Positions 34,407 to 45,560 of a DNA stretch of 64,000 bases are shown one piece after another. Both the position numbers and the translations under genes were made by a program. The notes below the pieces were generated by a model. That model did no database searches and was not told the DNA's origin. It was given only the letters and a program-made list of their open reading frames with translations. How positions within the stretch are numbered: position 1 is the stretch's first letter; every line of letters begins with the position of its first letter. This DNA is from Rosa chinensis. Lineage: Eukaryota > Streptophyta > Magnoliopsida > Rosales > Rosaceae. The DNA lies in contig NC_037093.1 in the NCBI RefSeq assembly GCF_002994745.2, positions 68,033,510 to 68,097,509 on the forward strand. Reading direction: 5' to 3'.

Positions 34407-35544
34407 TTATTGGGGAGGACCAGGACCAGGATCACCACCACAAAACGCATCGGGCTCAAACGATCTTGCAGAATCATCGTTGTAAACTCCACGTATAACG
34501 CGATTCTCGGCTTCTTGGATTTGGCCTCCATCAATGTAAAGGAGGACGAGAACACATGCAAGTATTGATGCTGCAAGAGTCACCAGCGTTAACTTCAATC
34601 TGCTCAGCACAGGCTTCACCTGTTCAACCAAATTCAAATAATCGATCGCTGTCATGATCGAAACACTGCAAACATAATAGACGTTTTTGATAGTTGAGTG
34701 CAAATTACAAGCATGATCTTCATCATTTTCTTTTAACGAAGAGTTACACCAGAAAGTTCATCTCTATCAGTTACATAATCAAACTATTCAATATGAAGAA
34801 TCAATCACTCACAGAAAATGAACCAAGAAGCCGATCACGCGCCAAAACTTCAGCAGTCTTAACCCATATCTGAAAAAATTAACACTAAAAATTATTAAGT
34901 AGCTTTTCCCAAATTAACCAAAAAGGGAAGCTAAACTACTAAGATGAAATCTACGTACCTGACCATCATACCACCCAGTCTCTTCGTCTGTACCAAACAA
35001 GCAAAACCGCAATTGTTAATTCATGATTTGCAATTAATATCGAAATCAACTGGAAATAAGGAGCAGATTAATTCTTACATTCAACAGTGGCACTAAGCAA
35101 GCGGTTGCCGACGTAAGCCCAACCGAGGTACATCCTCACCACGGCGAGAGTGACCACCAAAAACCCACCGGAAACTGCGTAGAGGGACTGCTTGAGCGGC
35201 TCCGATTGGGCCCCGAAGACGCCGAAGGAGGCGACGGGGAGGCCCACGAAGAGCGCGAAGGAGGCGCCGGTGGCGATCAGGCGAGAGCAGTACTCGACGA
35301 GGTCGCCGGAGGCCCACGAGAAGGGGAAGGAGGTGGAGAGGTTCTGGTACTCGTTTATGGGCTGCTGCTCCAGCGGAACAGGGCACTCTGTTTCTGCTGG
35401 GCCGCCGTTTCGGAACGACGACGAGGAGAAGGGTATTTTGGGTATTTCGGTGCGGTAGCGGTGGCGGTGAAGTCTGGGATTTGGGGTTGGAGGGATTGGT
35501 GAGAGGAAATTTGGGGTTGGGTGTAGCACAAGTGCGGTGGCCAT
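34407..35544 (-). CDS. CGLD27: Plastid DUF1230/Ycf36-like protein (CGLD27)
   Basis: Four exons: 35079-35544, 34959-34987, 34813-34869 and 34407-34619, giving 254 aa. The first ~45 residues are Pro/Ser/Arg-rich and fit a chloroplast transit peptide. The DUF1230 core follows: NEYQNLSTSFPFSWASGDL, the hydrophobic GASFALFVGLPVASF, GGFLVVTLAVVRMYLGWAY, then NRLLSATVEYEETGWYDGQIW, EVLARDRLLGSF and a last helix. Ycf36 is encoded in some algal plastids and the nuclear homologue in land plants is CGLD27. Reports link it to thylakoid or iron-limited function, but the mechanism is unclear. The Arabidopsis counterpart I recall is At5g11840, directly beside the MAP3K At5g11850, matching the order here. 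A relic of its first exon lies at 39140-39360. Confidence 0.9.
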
Positions 35545-37666
35545 GGTGGCCTCGCTGTCTGTTTCACTTGCTCTCTATTTCACTTGCTCTCTATCTTGAT
35601 CCAATTATCACATATTTTTAGCCAATTTGTTATATAATAATTCAATGACAAATGAGAAACCACAATTTCCTTTGTCTTGCCAAGAAAACTAGTGCATAAT
35701 CTACCTCTAAATCTAAAGCCAAATGGAAATTGAAATCGAAATCGAATTAAATTGAAAATTGAATTAGTTTATTTTATGTACGATTTTGTGCTTCATATAT
35801 TATTGATTGTTAATACGTTGATATACAGTAAACAATTTTAATACCATTTTCTTTCTCTAAAAAAAATTACATTATGTTACACAATTGCGAAGTTTATGGG
35901 ATAACTAATGAGATCCATCATCTACTCAATTTCTGTATCACAAACGTGTTCATAGTAAAATATGCATACCTAATTATATTTCTAGAGGTAAATCAATAAA
36001 TGTACAAATAACCGAAGAGAATAATCGAAACAAAGACCGGAACAATTCCTAATACTTGAGAATTTAGACCAGTGCACATAAATACGAATGTACTTGCTTG
36101 TTTCACATAATATGCAGAGATCATTAGTTTAAAATTCCCAAATAGGATCTCTACAGCAGTACAATTAAGAATTATTCAGTTCTTTCTTCCTTTCTTTTCA
36201 GTTTTTTTTTTTATGTCACACTCTTTTTTTTCAAGGAGATCTCTTACAATTTGGCTGATACAACCTTATTATCACTACTCAAGACTCATCTTCAATGGCA
36301 CACCTCCAGTGCCCTTGTGCAGTTTTAATTAGGAGGATATCAGACTGATTTTCATTTTGGCTGTGCTGAGCCCCCGCTTTGACTGAGCCAACACTTCCTC
36401 AGTCCAGCACTCTTGTTTTCTTTGCATCGAAGAGAAAAAGTTCAGTTGCCATGGCTTTTTGAGACAAGGAACAATTTCAATTGTTTTCACAATTTTTATT
36501 ATTTTTTATTTTTTTTGGGGGTCATCGAGTCATTTGATTTGCAGAGGTTCGTTCTTCCAACAAGCCATTGAAGACGCTTGAGTCGGACCATGAGGTGCGA
36601 AAAAGAAGGCCGTAGATTTGTAAGTGAAAGTGGGATGTAAGGAATATGATGAAGAAGGTGAAGAAGAAGAAGAAGAAAAATAAGAGAATATGAACTACTC
36701 TTGTACGTTGTTGGTACCTTCCTTGTCAAGCTGGTTAATTATATTTTGACTGGAAAATCTAAGGAATTTAATTTCTTTAACATTTCGTGGTGGTTTCTTC
36801 CTTTTCTTCTTTTTGAAGTGAATTAGCAGGTGAGAAAACCAAAAGGGAGAAGGTGCATGTACTGGCATGGGTCAAAAATGTGCACCAATGCTTTTAATCT
36901 AGACCTAGGTGGGCAGAAAGTAAGATTGATTGCCTCAGAAGTGAGTGGAAGTTTAAGCTATAGATGCACTGTGGCGTAAAAGTTGGTTTTCTCTGTTTTC
37001 CAATATTATATTTTTCCAAGTGTGCTAACATTCATTCTGCTTGAGCATATTTCACTTTTGGCTTTAACTTGTAGTCTTCATCCTGCAGCAACTAACTTAT
37101 TCTTGGCTAGAAGCTAGTTTGCCTAAAGAGGTAGCATGGGAAAACTCTCATCCTATGCATTTTGAATCCGTCATTACCATATGCAGGTGATAAGTACAAG
37201 AGGAAGCCACTGTCATCAGAAGAAAATTAAAAGCACAAGAAATACAAGAGCTTTTTAGGGTTCTAAACTTCTAATTAAGAGTGATATTGTAATCAGAAGA
37301 AAATTAAAAAGTGGCATCAATATATCCGATGCCGAAGTGAAGGGTTCACGATGATTCCGTTTGGTGTTAGGAGACGAGCTTGTCCTGCAGCTTATTTAGG
37401 AAAAAGAATGATGGGAATGGCATAGGTGCCTTGATTCAAATCAGAAAATGTCGTGCTAGAGTTTCTTGCTCTTGCGCCGGCGTGTTAGTTCAGCTTTAAC
37501 CAATGCAGGAACGATGAGAAAAAATTCCAAGATATCACGTTAATCCCAATAAAGAAAAGAGACTAATCGACTATAAGTTGAACTGTCCCAAACTTAGTAT
37601 CCATAGCCAGAGAAAGTGAGTATTCAGCCAGAGAATTAAAGTGAGAGTATTCAAAGGTGAAGAGAA
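35545..37666. other. CGLD27 upstream region made of duplication relics
   Basis: Segment ~36050-36520 resembles ~39590-40090, the 3' flank of the MAP3K. Segment ~36640-36870 resembles the RTE1 5' region (31790-31990), and ~36870-37215 resembles 34000-34345. From 37216 to 37666 there is ordinary promoter sequence of the dioxygenase gene. Apart from the kinase-exon relic listed separately, no gene is seen. Confidence 0.6.
36524..36625 (-). pseudogene. Relic of the MAP3K last exon
   Basis: In minus orientation it reads [23 protein letters not shown]. That is the same as the last exon of the kinase at 40096-40198 ([16 protein letters not shown] and LVGRTN). The terminal residues shift frame and the exon lacks the rest of the gene. 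The surrounding 3' flank is copied as well. Confidence 0.85.
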
Positions 37667-38831
37667 ATGGCAAATCCAATTCCAGTGATTGATCTGAGTC
37701 AGTTTCCTGCTTCTGGTGAGTACGATAAGCTTAGGTTAGCATCAGAGGAATGGGGTTGCTTCCGGCTTCTCAACCACAAGATCCCATTGCCTCTGATGGC
37801 AGAGATGAAGATAGTGGTAAGATCTCTCCTTGATCTGCCCATGGAGATCAAGAAGAACAACACTGATGTCATAGCTGGCAGTGGCTACATGGCACCGAGC
37901 AAGGTCAACCCGCTCTATGAGGCTTTAGGTCTCTATGACTTGGGCTCATCTCAGGCTGTGCAGACCTTTTGCTCTCAGTTGCATGCTTCTTCCTACCAGA
38001 GGTTAGCCAGGGCTGCTTTGCTAACTCCATCATATTTCTACTTATTGTTCATATTTTGATGATTGTCTAGCTGCTGGAGTCATGTGTTATGTACATTATT
38101 TGAAGTGTTCTGCTGAATTTGGTATGTTATTGAATGTGCAGAGAGGTGATCGAGAAGTATGCAGGAGCAGTTTATGAGCAGATGGTGGATATAGGGCAAA
38201 AGTTGGCAGAGAGTCTCGGCTTGTGGAGTGGTTTTCTGAAGGGATGGGCTTGCCAGTTTAGGATCAACAAGTACAACTTCACTCCTGAATCCGTTGGATC
38301 TTCCGGAGTTCAGATACACACAGATGCGGGATTTCTGACAATTCTTCAAGACGATGAAAATGTTGGTGGTCTTGAAGTAATGGACAAGTCTGGTGCTTTT
38401 GTACCAGTTGATCCTTATCCAGGCACTCTCATTGTCAATCTGGGAGACACGGCTAAGGTAGGTAAATGGGTAAACATAGATTATGTTGTGAGTAACTTTA
38501 GCTAATTTGCTTTTTATTAGGTAGGATAAGCCAAAATTCTTATTCTTACATGCATCTTGTTGTTGCTGGTATTTACATTAAGGCATGGAGCAATGGGAGG
38601 CTGTGCAATGTCAAGCATAGAGTTCAATGCAGGGAAGCCACCATTCGAGTCTCCATTGCTTCATTTCTGTTGGGACCAAAGGAGGAAGCAGTGGAAGCCC
38701 CACCAGAATTTGTTGATTCGGATCACCCCCGTCTGTATGTCCCTGTCACTCATGAAGAGTACAGGAAGCTCAGACTTTCCAAATACTTGCATGCCGGTGA
38801 AGCTCTTGAACTTCTGCGCATCAAGTCCTAA
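37667..38831 (+). CDS. DAO: 2-oxoglutarate-dependent dioxygenase, DAO type
   Basis: Three exons, 37667-38001, 38142-38457 and 38583-38831, give 299 aa. The N-terminal DIOX_N part carries IPVIDLSQFP and EEWGCFRLLNH. The iron-2OG domain has the facial triad H171 and D173 (VQIHTDAGF) and H229 (VKHRVQC), and the 2OG-binding R239 and S241 (IRVS). The motifs SGYMAP, NPLYEALGLYD and LQDDENVGGLEVMDKSG match the DAO group (rice DAO, Arabidopsis At1g14130/At1g14120). That group oxidises indole-3-acetic acid to 2-oxindole-3-acetic acid in the cytosol. It stands between two relics of the second segmental duplication, in the place where the copied CGLD27 gene body would be. Confidence 0.92.
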
Positions 38832-40095
38832 ATGGGGCTCTCTGTAGGAAATGAACACAAAATCAGTGAAGTAGGAAACTTTTTTTCTGTTCTTTTATTC
38901 AAACATTTAAGCCTAATCGTTGTCATTAAGCTTTTGAAATATCAAGAGGGTTTCTGTATACATGGCAGACTTTTGTGCTACCATAAACATATTTCTACAG
39001 ACATGAACAATTTCCTCTGGTAAATGGGGGAATTCTCATATGCTAGCTATGGCACATCTTTTAGTGAAAATTCTAAATGCCTAGAGAATCTCACATATTC
39101 TATTTTGAGAATGTGACTCAAAAAACATAAAACTCGGTGTTCCAGAACCATTACAAGCATTAAGTGCCCTGTCATTGCAATGGTTGCTGGGCCACCGTTT
39201 CAGAACCACGACCAGAAGGGTATTTTGGTTCGGTAGCAGTGGTTGTGACGGTGGCGGTGGCGGTGGCGAAGTCTGGGGTTTGGGATTGGAGACATTGGCA
39301 AGAGGAAATTTGGGGTTGTGTGTACCAAGTGCAGTGGCCATGGTGGCCTCACTCTGCACTCTGTTTCACTTGCTCTCTATCTTCTCCAGTTTTAGCCAAG
39401 TTGTGTAATTCAATGACAAATGAGAAGCGCCAACAATAAGCATAATCGGTCTACCTCTAAATCTAAATCAAAAATCGAACTAGTCTGTTTTTTCTGTCTA
39501 ATCTCAAATTAGTTTGCTTCATGTATCTGATATACAATAAATAATACTTGGATCCTTAATACTCGCAGAACTGGGAGAAATTAGACCGAAACAATGGCAG
39601 TGCACATAAATATTTTTTTTTCATTTTTTTTTTTCCGAATGTACTTGCTCTTTTCACAATAACATGCAGAGATCATATGTTTACAATTCCCGAATAGGAT
39701 CTCTACAGTAATACAATTAAGAATTATTAATTTCTTTCTTCCTTTCTTTTCAGCTTTTTTCTTTTTTTGTCCTACTTTTTTTTTCAAGGAAATTTCTTAC
39801 AATTTGGCTGATACAACCTTACTATCACTACTGAAGACTCATCTTCAATGGCACACCTCCACTGCCCTTGTGCAGTTTTAATTAGGAGGATGTCCACTCT
39901 GTTCAATAAAGACTGATCTTCATTTTGGCTGTGCTGAGCCCCCACTTCGACTGAGCCAACACTTCCCCAAACCAGTATTCTCTCTTTTTTCTTCACATCG
40001 AAGAGAAGAACTTCTGCTGCCCCGGCTCTTTGAGACAAGGACCATTTTCAATTATTCTCACAGTAAAACATTGTTTTTTTTTTTTTTTTTTTGGG
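38832..40095. other. Dioxygenase 3' flank and duplicated DNA
   Basis: The first ~250 bp are 3' flank of the dioxygenase. A CGLD27 relic follows (separate entry). From ~39590 on lies the MAP3K 3' region, which has a copy at 36050-36520. Several poly-T runs occur (39610-39643, 39758-39785 and 40074-40092). Confidence 0.5.
39140..39360 (-). pseudogene. Relic of CGLD27 first exon
   Basis: The minus strand begins MATALGTHNPKFPLANVSNP. This parallels MATALVLHPTPNFLSPIPPTP of the intact gene, and the leader GAGGCCACCATGGCCAC is shared. Downstream, TGGGCCACCGTTTC and AGAAGGGTATTTTGG also match 35360-35440. Similarity ends at about 39140, so the membrane part of the protein is missing. Confidence 0.8.
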
Positions 40096-43000
40096 TTATC
40101 GAGTCATTTGACTTGCAGAGTTCGTTCTTCCAACAAGCCGTTGAAGACGCTTGAGTCGGACCATGAGCTGGGAGAAAGAAGGCCGTAGATTTGGCTCTCT
40201 GCAGAAAAAGCAAAACAGTGGTAATTAGACTTCACACGGTGAATAAATCATATGTCCGACTATTGTAATATGCTGTTACTATAATTACGGGGGGCAAGTA
40301 ATTAAAGAAACAACTTGGCCCCTGAGACTCAGTATTTCCCAAACCTATTGTTTGCATATAGAATTTGAAACTTACGTTTGCCAACAATCACGTATTATCT
40401 CAGCAACCACTGGGTCAACGTCATCCGGAATTTCAAGACGCCTATTTTGGAATCCAACAGCCCCAACAACCTGCATTGGGTTCAATCCTTTCCATGGGAT
40501 ACAGCAAGTAGTCAATTCCCATAATATCACACCAAAACTGTACACATCACACCTGCAAGCAAGCAAAGCTGATTGTAATGAGGGCTGAAGAGTAAAATTT
40601 CCAGCTAAACCACCTTCAAGCAACTTACTTCTCGTTAGCTAATTCATTCCTTAAAACTTCCGGAGCCATCCATTCCGGCTGCACTCCCAACAGTACACAA
40701 TCAGCATAGAAAACAAAAAGGCACCTATTAAGGTTTTGTTCTTTAAACAAAGAGACCATCAGGATGGTTATGCCTACATGAGGGGATAAACAGATAGATA
40801 TTGTCTTGAAAATTCACTCTTAACTAGTATTACCGTTCCAGCAGTGGACTTTGAGGACAGATAAGTGTGGTGCTTCGTACGTGACAACCCAAAGTCACAA
40901 ACCTGAACAAACAAGATATTTAAGGGAAAAAATCAACTCTTCTGCCGTCGGTAGATATTTCATTCTATGTTGATTGAAAGAAGAAAGCATAGAAACTGAA
41001 AGGAACTTGAGAATGTAAGTGTTGGTATTGAAATTGACCTTCACATTCCAATTCTTATCAACAAGGAGATTTGGAGACTTAAGGTCTCGATGCACAACTG
41101 TAGGATTGCTGGTGTGGAGGTAATTCATTCCCTTCGCCTGCATAAATATAGGGAGATTTGCTTAACAAATCAAAAAAAGACCAGAATAATAAATAAATAG
41201 ATAAACAAATGAAGAAGGTTTTTACCACATCAAGAGCCATTCTCATTCGCCTCTTTTCATCAAGTTGAGAATTTGGACGATGCAGTAATCGGTATAAGCT
41301 ACCCCTGTACCCAGTGAAAGTTCAAGTGTCAAAACGAGAGAATAAGACATAACAGGTAACAGAAAGACTCAGTTGCAACAAGCCTTACGTTGGTAGTAGA
41401 AAAGGTAAGAGTTATGTTCTACATCATTATTTTCTTCCTCGTACTTTAAATTATATGTATATGTATATAAGAATTAAAAATCAACCTGGGAAGAAACTCT
41501 GTCAGGATGGAGAAATGGGGAGGGCGAGTAACAGCGCCCATGAAAAGCACAACATTTGGATGTCGAAGTCTTAACATGATCTCTACCTGCAGAAACAAAG
41601 TAGGAAACACTGACATCAAACCAACTCCTATAGATTTTTTTTTAAATTAAAAAAAATCTTAGGCTTCTATAAATCAACAAATATGATATAGAAAAAGTTA
41701 AGGCTTGCTGCTTTTCTTTTAGGTTTTGCTGCTTACTTCACATCTAAACTGAACCAATGCATCACCCGAAAAATCTTGATCTAAAAATTTCTTCACAGCT
41801 ACTTCCTGTAATTCAAAAGTCAACACAGACCGATAAACGACTTTCCAATGAAAGAACCATTGCCATATGCTAGAATTATCAGTCTCATGTGGTAATGCAA
41901 TCAACAGTTCTTGTTCAAAAAGAAAACCAAGCAGCAAAATATGAAGATAATAAGTTCATCATTACTATTATTACTTTTTTCTTTTCAAAAAAGGGTGTTG
42001 CAAATTTTAGAATTTTTGTTGTGATCAAACCGTTAACATAATATTGCCTGTTAATGCTCCATGTCTAACCACTAACAATAACAAGGAATAAGATTAAAAA
42101 TGAGCAATAAGAAGAATACTTACAGTGCCATTCCAATCTGCATGATATACCTCACCATATGAACCTATAAGACAAGAAATTCATGTGAGCCTATTTCTAA
42201 GAACGAATGTGAGATTTAAGCGACCACATGGATTCTTACCAATGCCAATGCGCTCTCCAATCTGAAGATCCTCCCATAGAATTTCCCACTCCGCAACTTC
42301 TCCCAACGCTGGGTACCTATCAACGTGACTATCCCAAGCAGCATTCAGACTGCTATTGGCTGTTTGCGTTGATTGAGCAACAGATTCTTTGCCCAATTGA
42401 GTGTTAGCAGAAGTTGTTCCAGAGACCATGGATATATCATGAATTTTCTCCTCATGAAAAGCTTCTGCATTCATTCTTGGGGGATTACCAAAAGCAGGAT
42501 CTAAATTTATAGCACCAATCTGGGTTGTTTCACCAGTTCTGCCAGAAACCATTACAAATCCCTCATCAACATTATCAGAGAGTAAAGCATTGGTCCTCCA
42601 CTCATTCCGTTGTTCAGCTACATCCACGGCAGAGGATTGATCACTGCTTGACAATAGTTTAACCAGATAATCATGAACCCCCTCATCTACAAGTTCCCCA
42701 TTTGCATGGATTTGTCCAAGCAATTTACCTTCATTCAGGTATTGAGGATTCATATCTGAAAATAAGTCGGGAGGAGGTGATGCACCACTCTCCAACAAGA
42801 CAGCATGTAGTTTCTGTGCAAATTCTGGGTTCTTTGCGGCACTGATGACATACCTTGATACATTTTTCACTTTTCTTTTTTGTGCAGATGTAGCTTTCCC
42901 AGATGGGCCTGATGAACTTCCACATGATTTACTTTTAAGAGGAGTCTCAAGCTCACTTTTAAGAATCTCAATTTGATTTTCATCCACGACGCTTCTTTGG

Positions 43001-45262
43001 TCATCTTTTGTTTGAACACCTGCATATGATGTTTCTTCTGACCTTGAGCTGCCAAATGTGGAAGCTCTTTCAAGACCAGGTGGAGCTGCCGACATTGCAG
43101 TTCCCTCAGCTTGTAGTAAACACAGATCTTTGGGCAACTCTGTAGGCATTTCTGTGGGATCTTGAAAGCTCCTTATGGCAAAAAAAGAATTTGGGAGCTG
43201 ACTAGTAGGTACCTCAGCAGGAATTAGTGTTCCAGGAGCACCCATCAGATCAATAATATATTCGCTGCATAGTATGGCAAACACATTCACTCAGATCAAT
43301 AAAAGTTTCAGAAAATTTTAAGCATGCATCAATGTGAATGGAATTGTACGAGCAAGGTAAAAACAAATCGCATGTACCTTTGATTCTACTATTCTCATTT
43401 AAACATGATCATAAATTCAAATCCTAACAGCTTAAAACTAGATGGGCATCAAATGAACATTAATGCAGAGAATACATGTAAAACAGAAAACTTAACGAAT
43501 CAGTTTCACCAGAAAATTATGCATAAAGATAGATCAAGAGTTAGAGGACCTTACCTTCCAATTCCACTATCAATTTTAATCAAGTTTACAGCTCCATCAT
43601 CAGTACCAGTGTAGTAGCTACCTTTGACCAGCATACATGGAAGATTTATCTTATCAGCTAATACCTAAAACCAGAGGCAAGAAAGAATTAACTACGGCAA
43701 AAATTCCTTCAAAGGCGTAGAAAACCTTCATAAGACTTAAGCATAAGGTAATGACCAATTTTTCAAAAGGAAAGGGACTATAGTCGGATTTTGAAAGGAA
43801 AAAAAAAAGTAACAACATGCTAGATAAGTTGAATGGTGCACATAATTTGCCAATGATTCAGGTTGACAATTAAGGTGAGCTTTAAAATCTGTCACTACCT
43901 TAAAGAGCAGGGCCCGGTGGCGTGAAAGTCCAACATCAATTTTTCCGAGGGGAAGAATGATAGTGTTCATTGAACTCCGCAACTCATGCCTCCTTATTTT
44001 CCACCTTCTTAAAATCTCATCCGCATCTCCAACTGGACCACCCATTCTATCAACAACAATATCAGCAATCTTCTGAATCAAACCACTTAAAAGTAGACCA
44101 TGTTGAGAAATCCCCGACTCTAGAGATGCAGCATATGCTCTTTTCTCAAGTTGTTGCAGTTCAGTATCAACAAAACGGTTAACTAATATGACATCGTAGT
44201 CAACATTATCTGAAACCGATACCGCTCGAAATTCCACCAACAATGGCATCTTCCCTTGTCTAAATGAATTCGAGGTAATTCCATACACATCATAAAATCC
44301 ATCCACCACTTTTTCATTATAATCTACAACATTATGGCTCTGCATCATAACACAGAAATGAGATTATTAAGAACCCACTTTCCTCAGAATTGACAAAATA
44401 TTAAAGAACCGGATCATCATTTACAAATGTTCATCATACAAACATGCAAAAAATGCACGTTTAAACCTTCCATGATTGATCCTTCTCACTTATACTGGTA
44501 TGCAATGCAATCTTTTTATCTACAACATTCTTTTCGAGACTTAATAACCGAGTAGAATCCCATAATTAACAGCAGGCACACACCTAACACCATTTAACCA
44601 GGAAATTGTTAACTAAAATGGAACCGTAATCTACAATTCAGCTATGCAACTCCATTTAACCACAATCCTAACGCCATTGCTATCTCCCCTACGAAATGCA
44701 AATCACTAGTATCGAAAGTTTTACAAACAAAACCTGATCCACTCTCAATTGGCGCAGATAAACTCGTCAAATGCATCAAAATAACGAAACCCTACGAAAT
44801 TTAATTCATTCGAAAAGAGCTTACCCAGTAGCGAAGCGAAAGTATCTGAAAAGGGGCTTGTGCGTCGGCGAGCGACGTCGCCCCGCAGCCGAGGCTAATC
44901 CGTTTCGCGGCGTCGATCTGAGCCGTCTCAGGGTCGTCGCGCGAATCGGGATCGGAAGCGCTAATCGCTAGGGCCAACTGTACCTGAAACTCCTCCTCCA
45001 AGAAATTGAAATCCACGCCTCCTCCGCCACTCCCGCTCCCCCCGCCGTCGCCAGACGTCCGATCACTCACCGACTCCAGCGCCGCGATTCTCCCCATTGT
45101 CGCCGACCCCGACGACGACGACGCCGGTGACGACGCTGTCGGGTTGAGATTCGCCGTCCCCGGACTCGCCACCACCGGCGGGGCCACCGCGGCCGTCGTC
45201 TCGGCCAGCCTCTGGTCCCCGCCGATGTGGAGCTTTCTCAGTAGGTGCTTCATCTTCGACAT
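40096..45262 (-). CDS. EDR1/Raf-like MAP kinase kinase kinase
   Basis: Thirteen coding exons: 44825-45262, 43899-44339, 43555-43664, 42240-43264, 42124-42164, 41737-41805, 41486-41586, 41226-41304, 41039-41137, 40834-40902, 40629-40678, 40376-40552 and 40096-40198, giving 933 aa. An EDR1 domain spans about residues 90-370 ([31 protein letters not shown] [22 protein letters not shown]). A low-complexity linker follows, then a Raf-type kinase domain from ~655: G-loop [10 protein letters not shown]690 (VAVKK), HRDLKSPN with D786, DFG at 804-806 and MAPEVL. Synteny points to At5g11850 (RAF3/M3Kdelta1), which activates SnRK2 kinases in osmotic/ABA signalling. EDR1 itself is a close alternative. 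A CT-rich 5' leader precedes the ATG. Confidence 0.93.
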
Positions 45263-45560
45263 CGAAGATCATCAATGGAGGAAAAAAAAAATTGAAAATT
45301 GAAAAACTCTCTCTCTCTTTCTCTCTCTCTCTCTTTCTCTCTCTTTCCCTTTGTGTGTCTACTGGATTAAACTAAGCTACGCCCCCCCCACTAGAAACAA
45401 AGCAGATTCGCTTAACCTGCGCACCCTTCTTCTTCGTCAAGCTACCACCGCTTTTAGAGAGAGAAAGAAAGAGAGAGTGGGAGAGGAAGGACTTATATTT
45501 AACCGCTCTCTCTCTCCACCCCCTTGCCATTCCCTCCAACACTAACACGCTCTGTATTAA
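45263..45560 (-). promoter_or_regulatory. CT-repeat leader and proximal promoter of the MAP3K
   Basis: On the plus strand 45307-45352 is a (TC)n-rich run, and 45455-45480 is a (GA)n-rich run. On the gene's strand the first is a GA-rich leader and the second a CT-rich patch. GA/CT repeats next to plant start sites are common BPC-type promoter elements. No TATA box is obvious. Confidence 0.4.
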
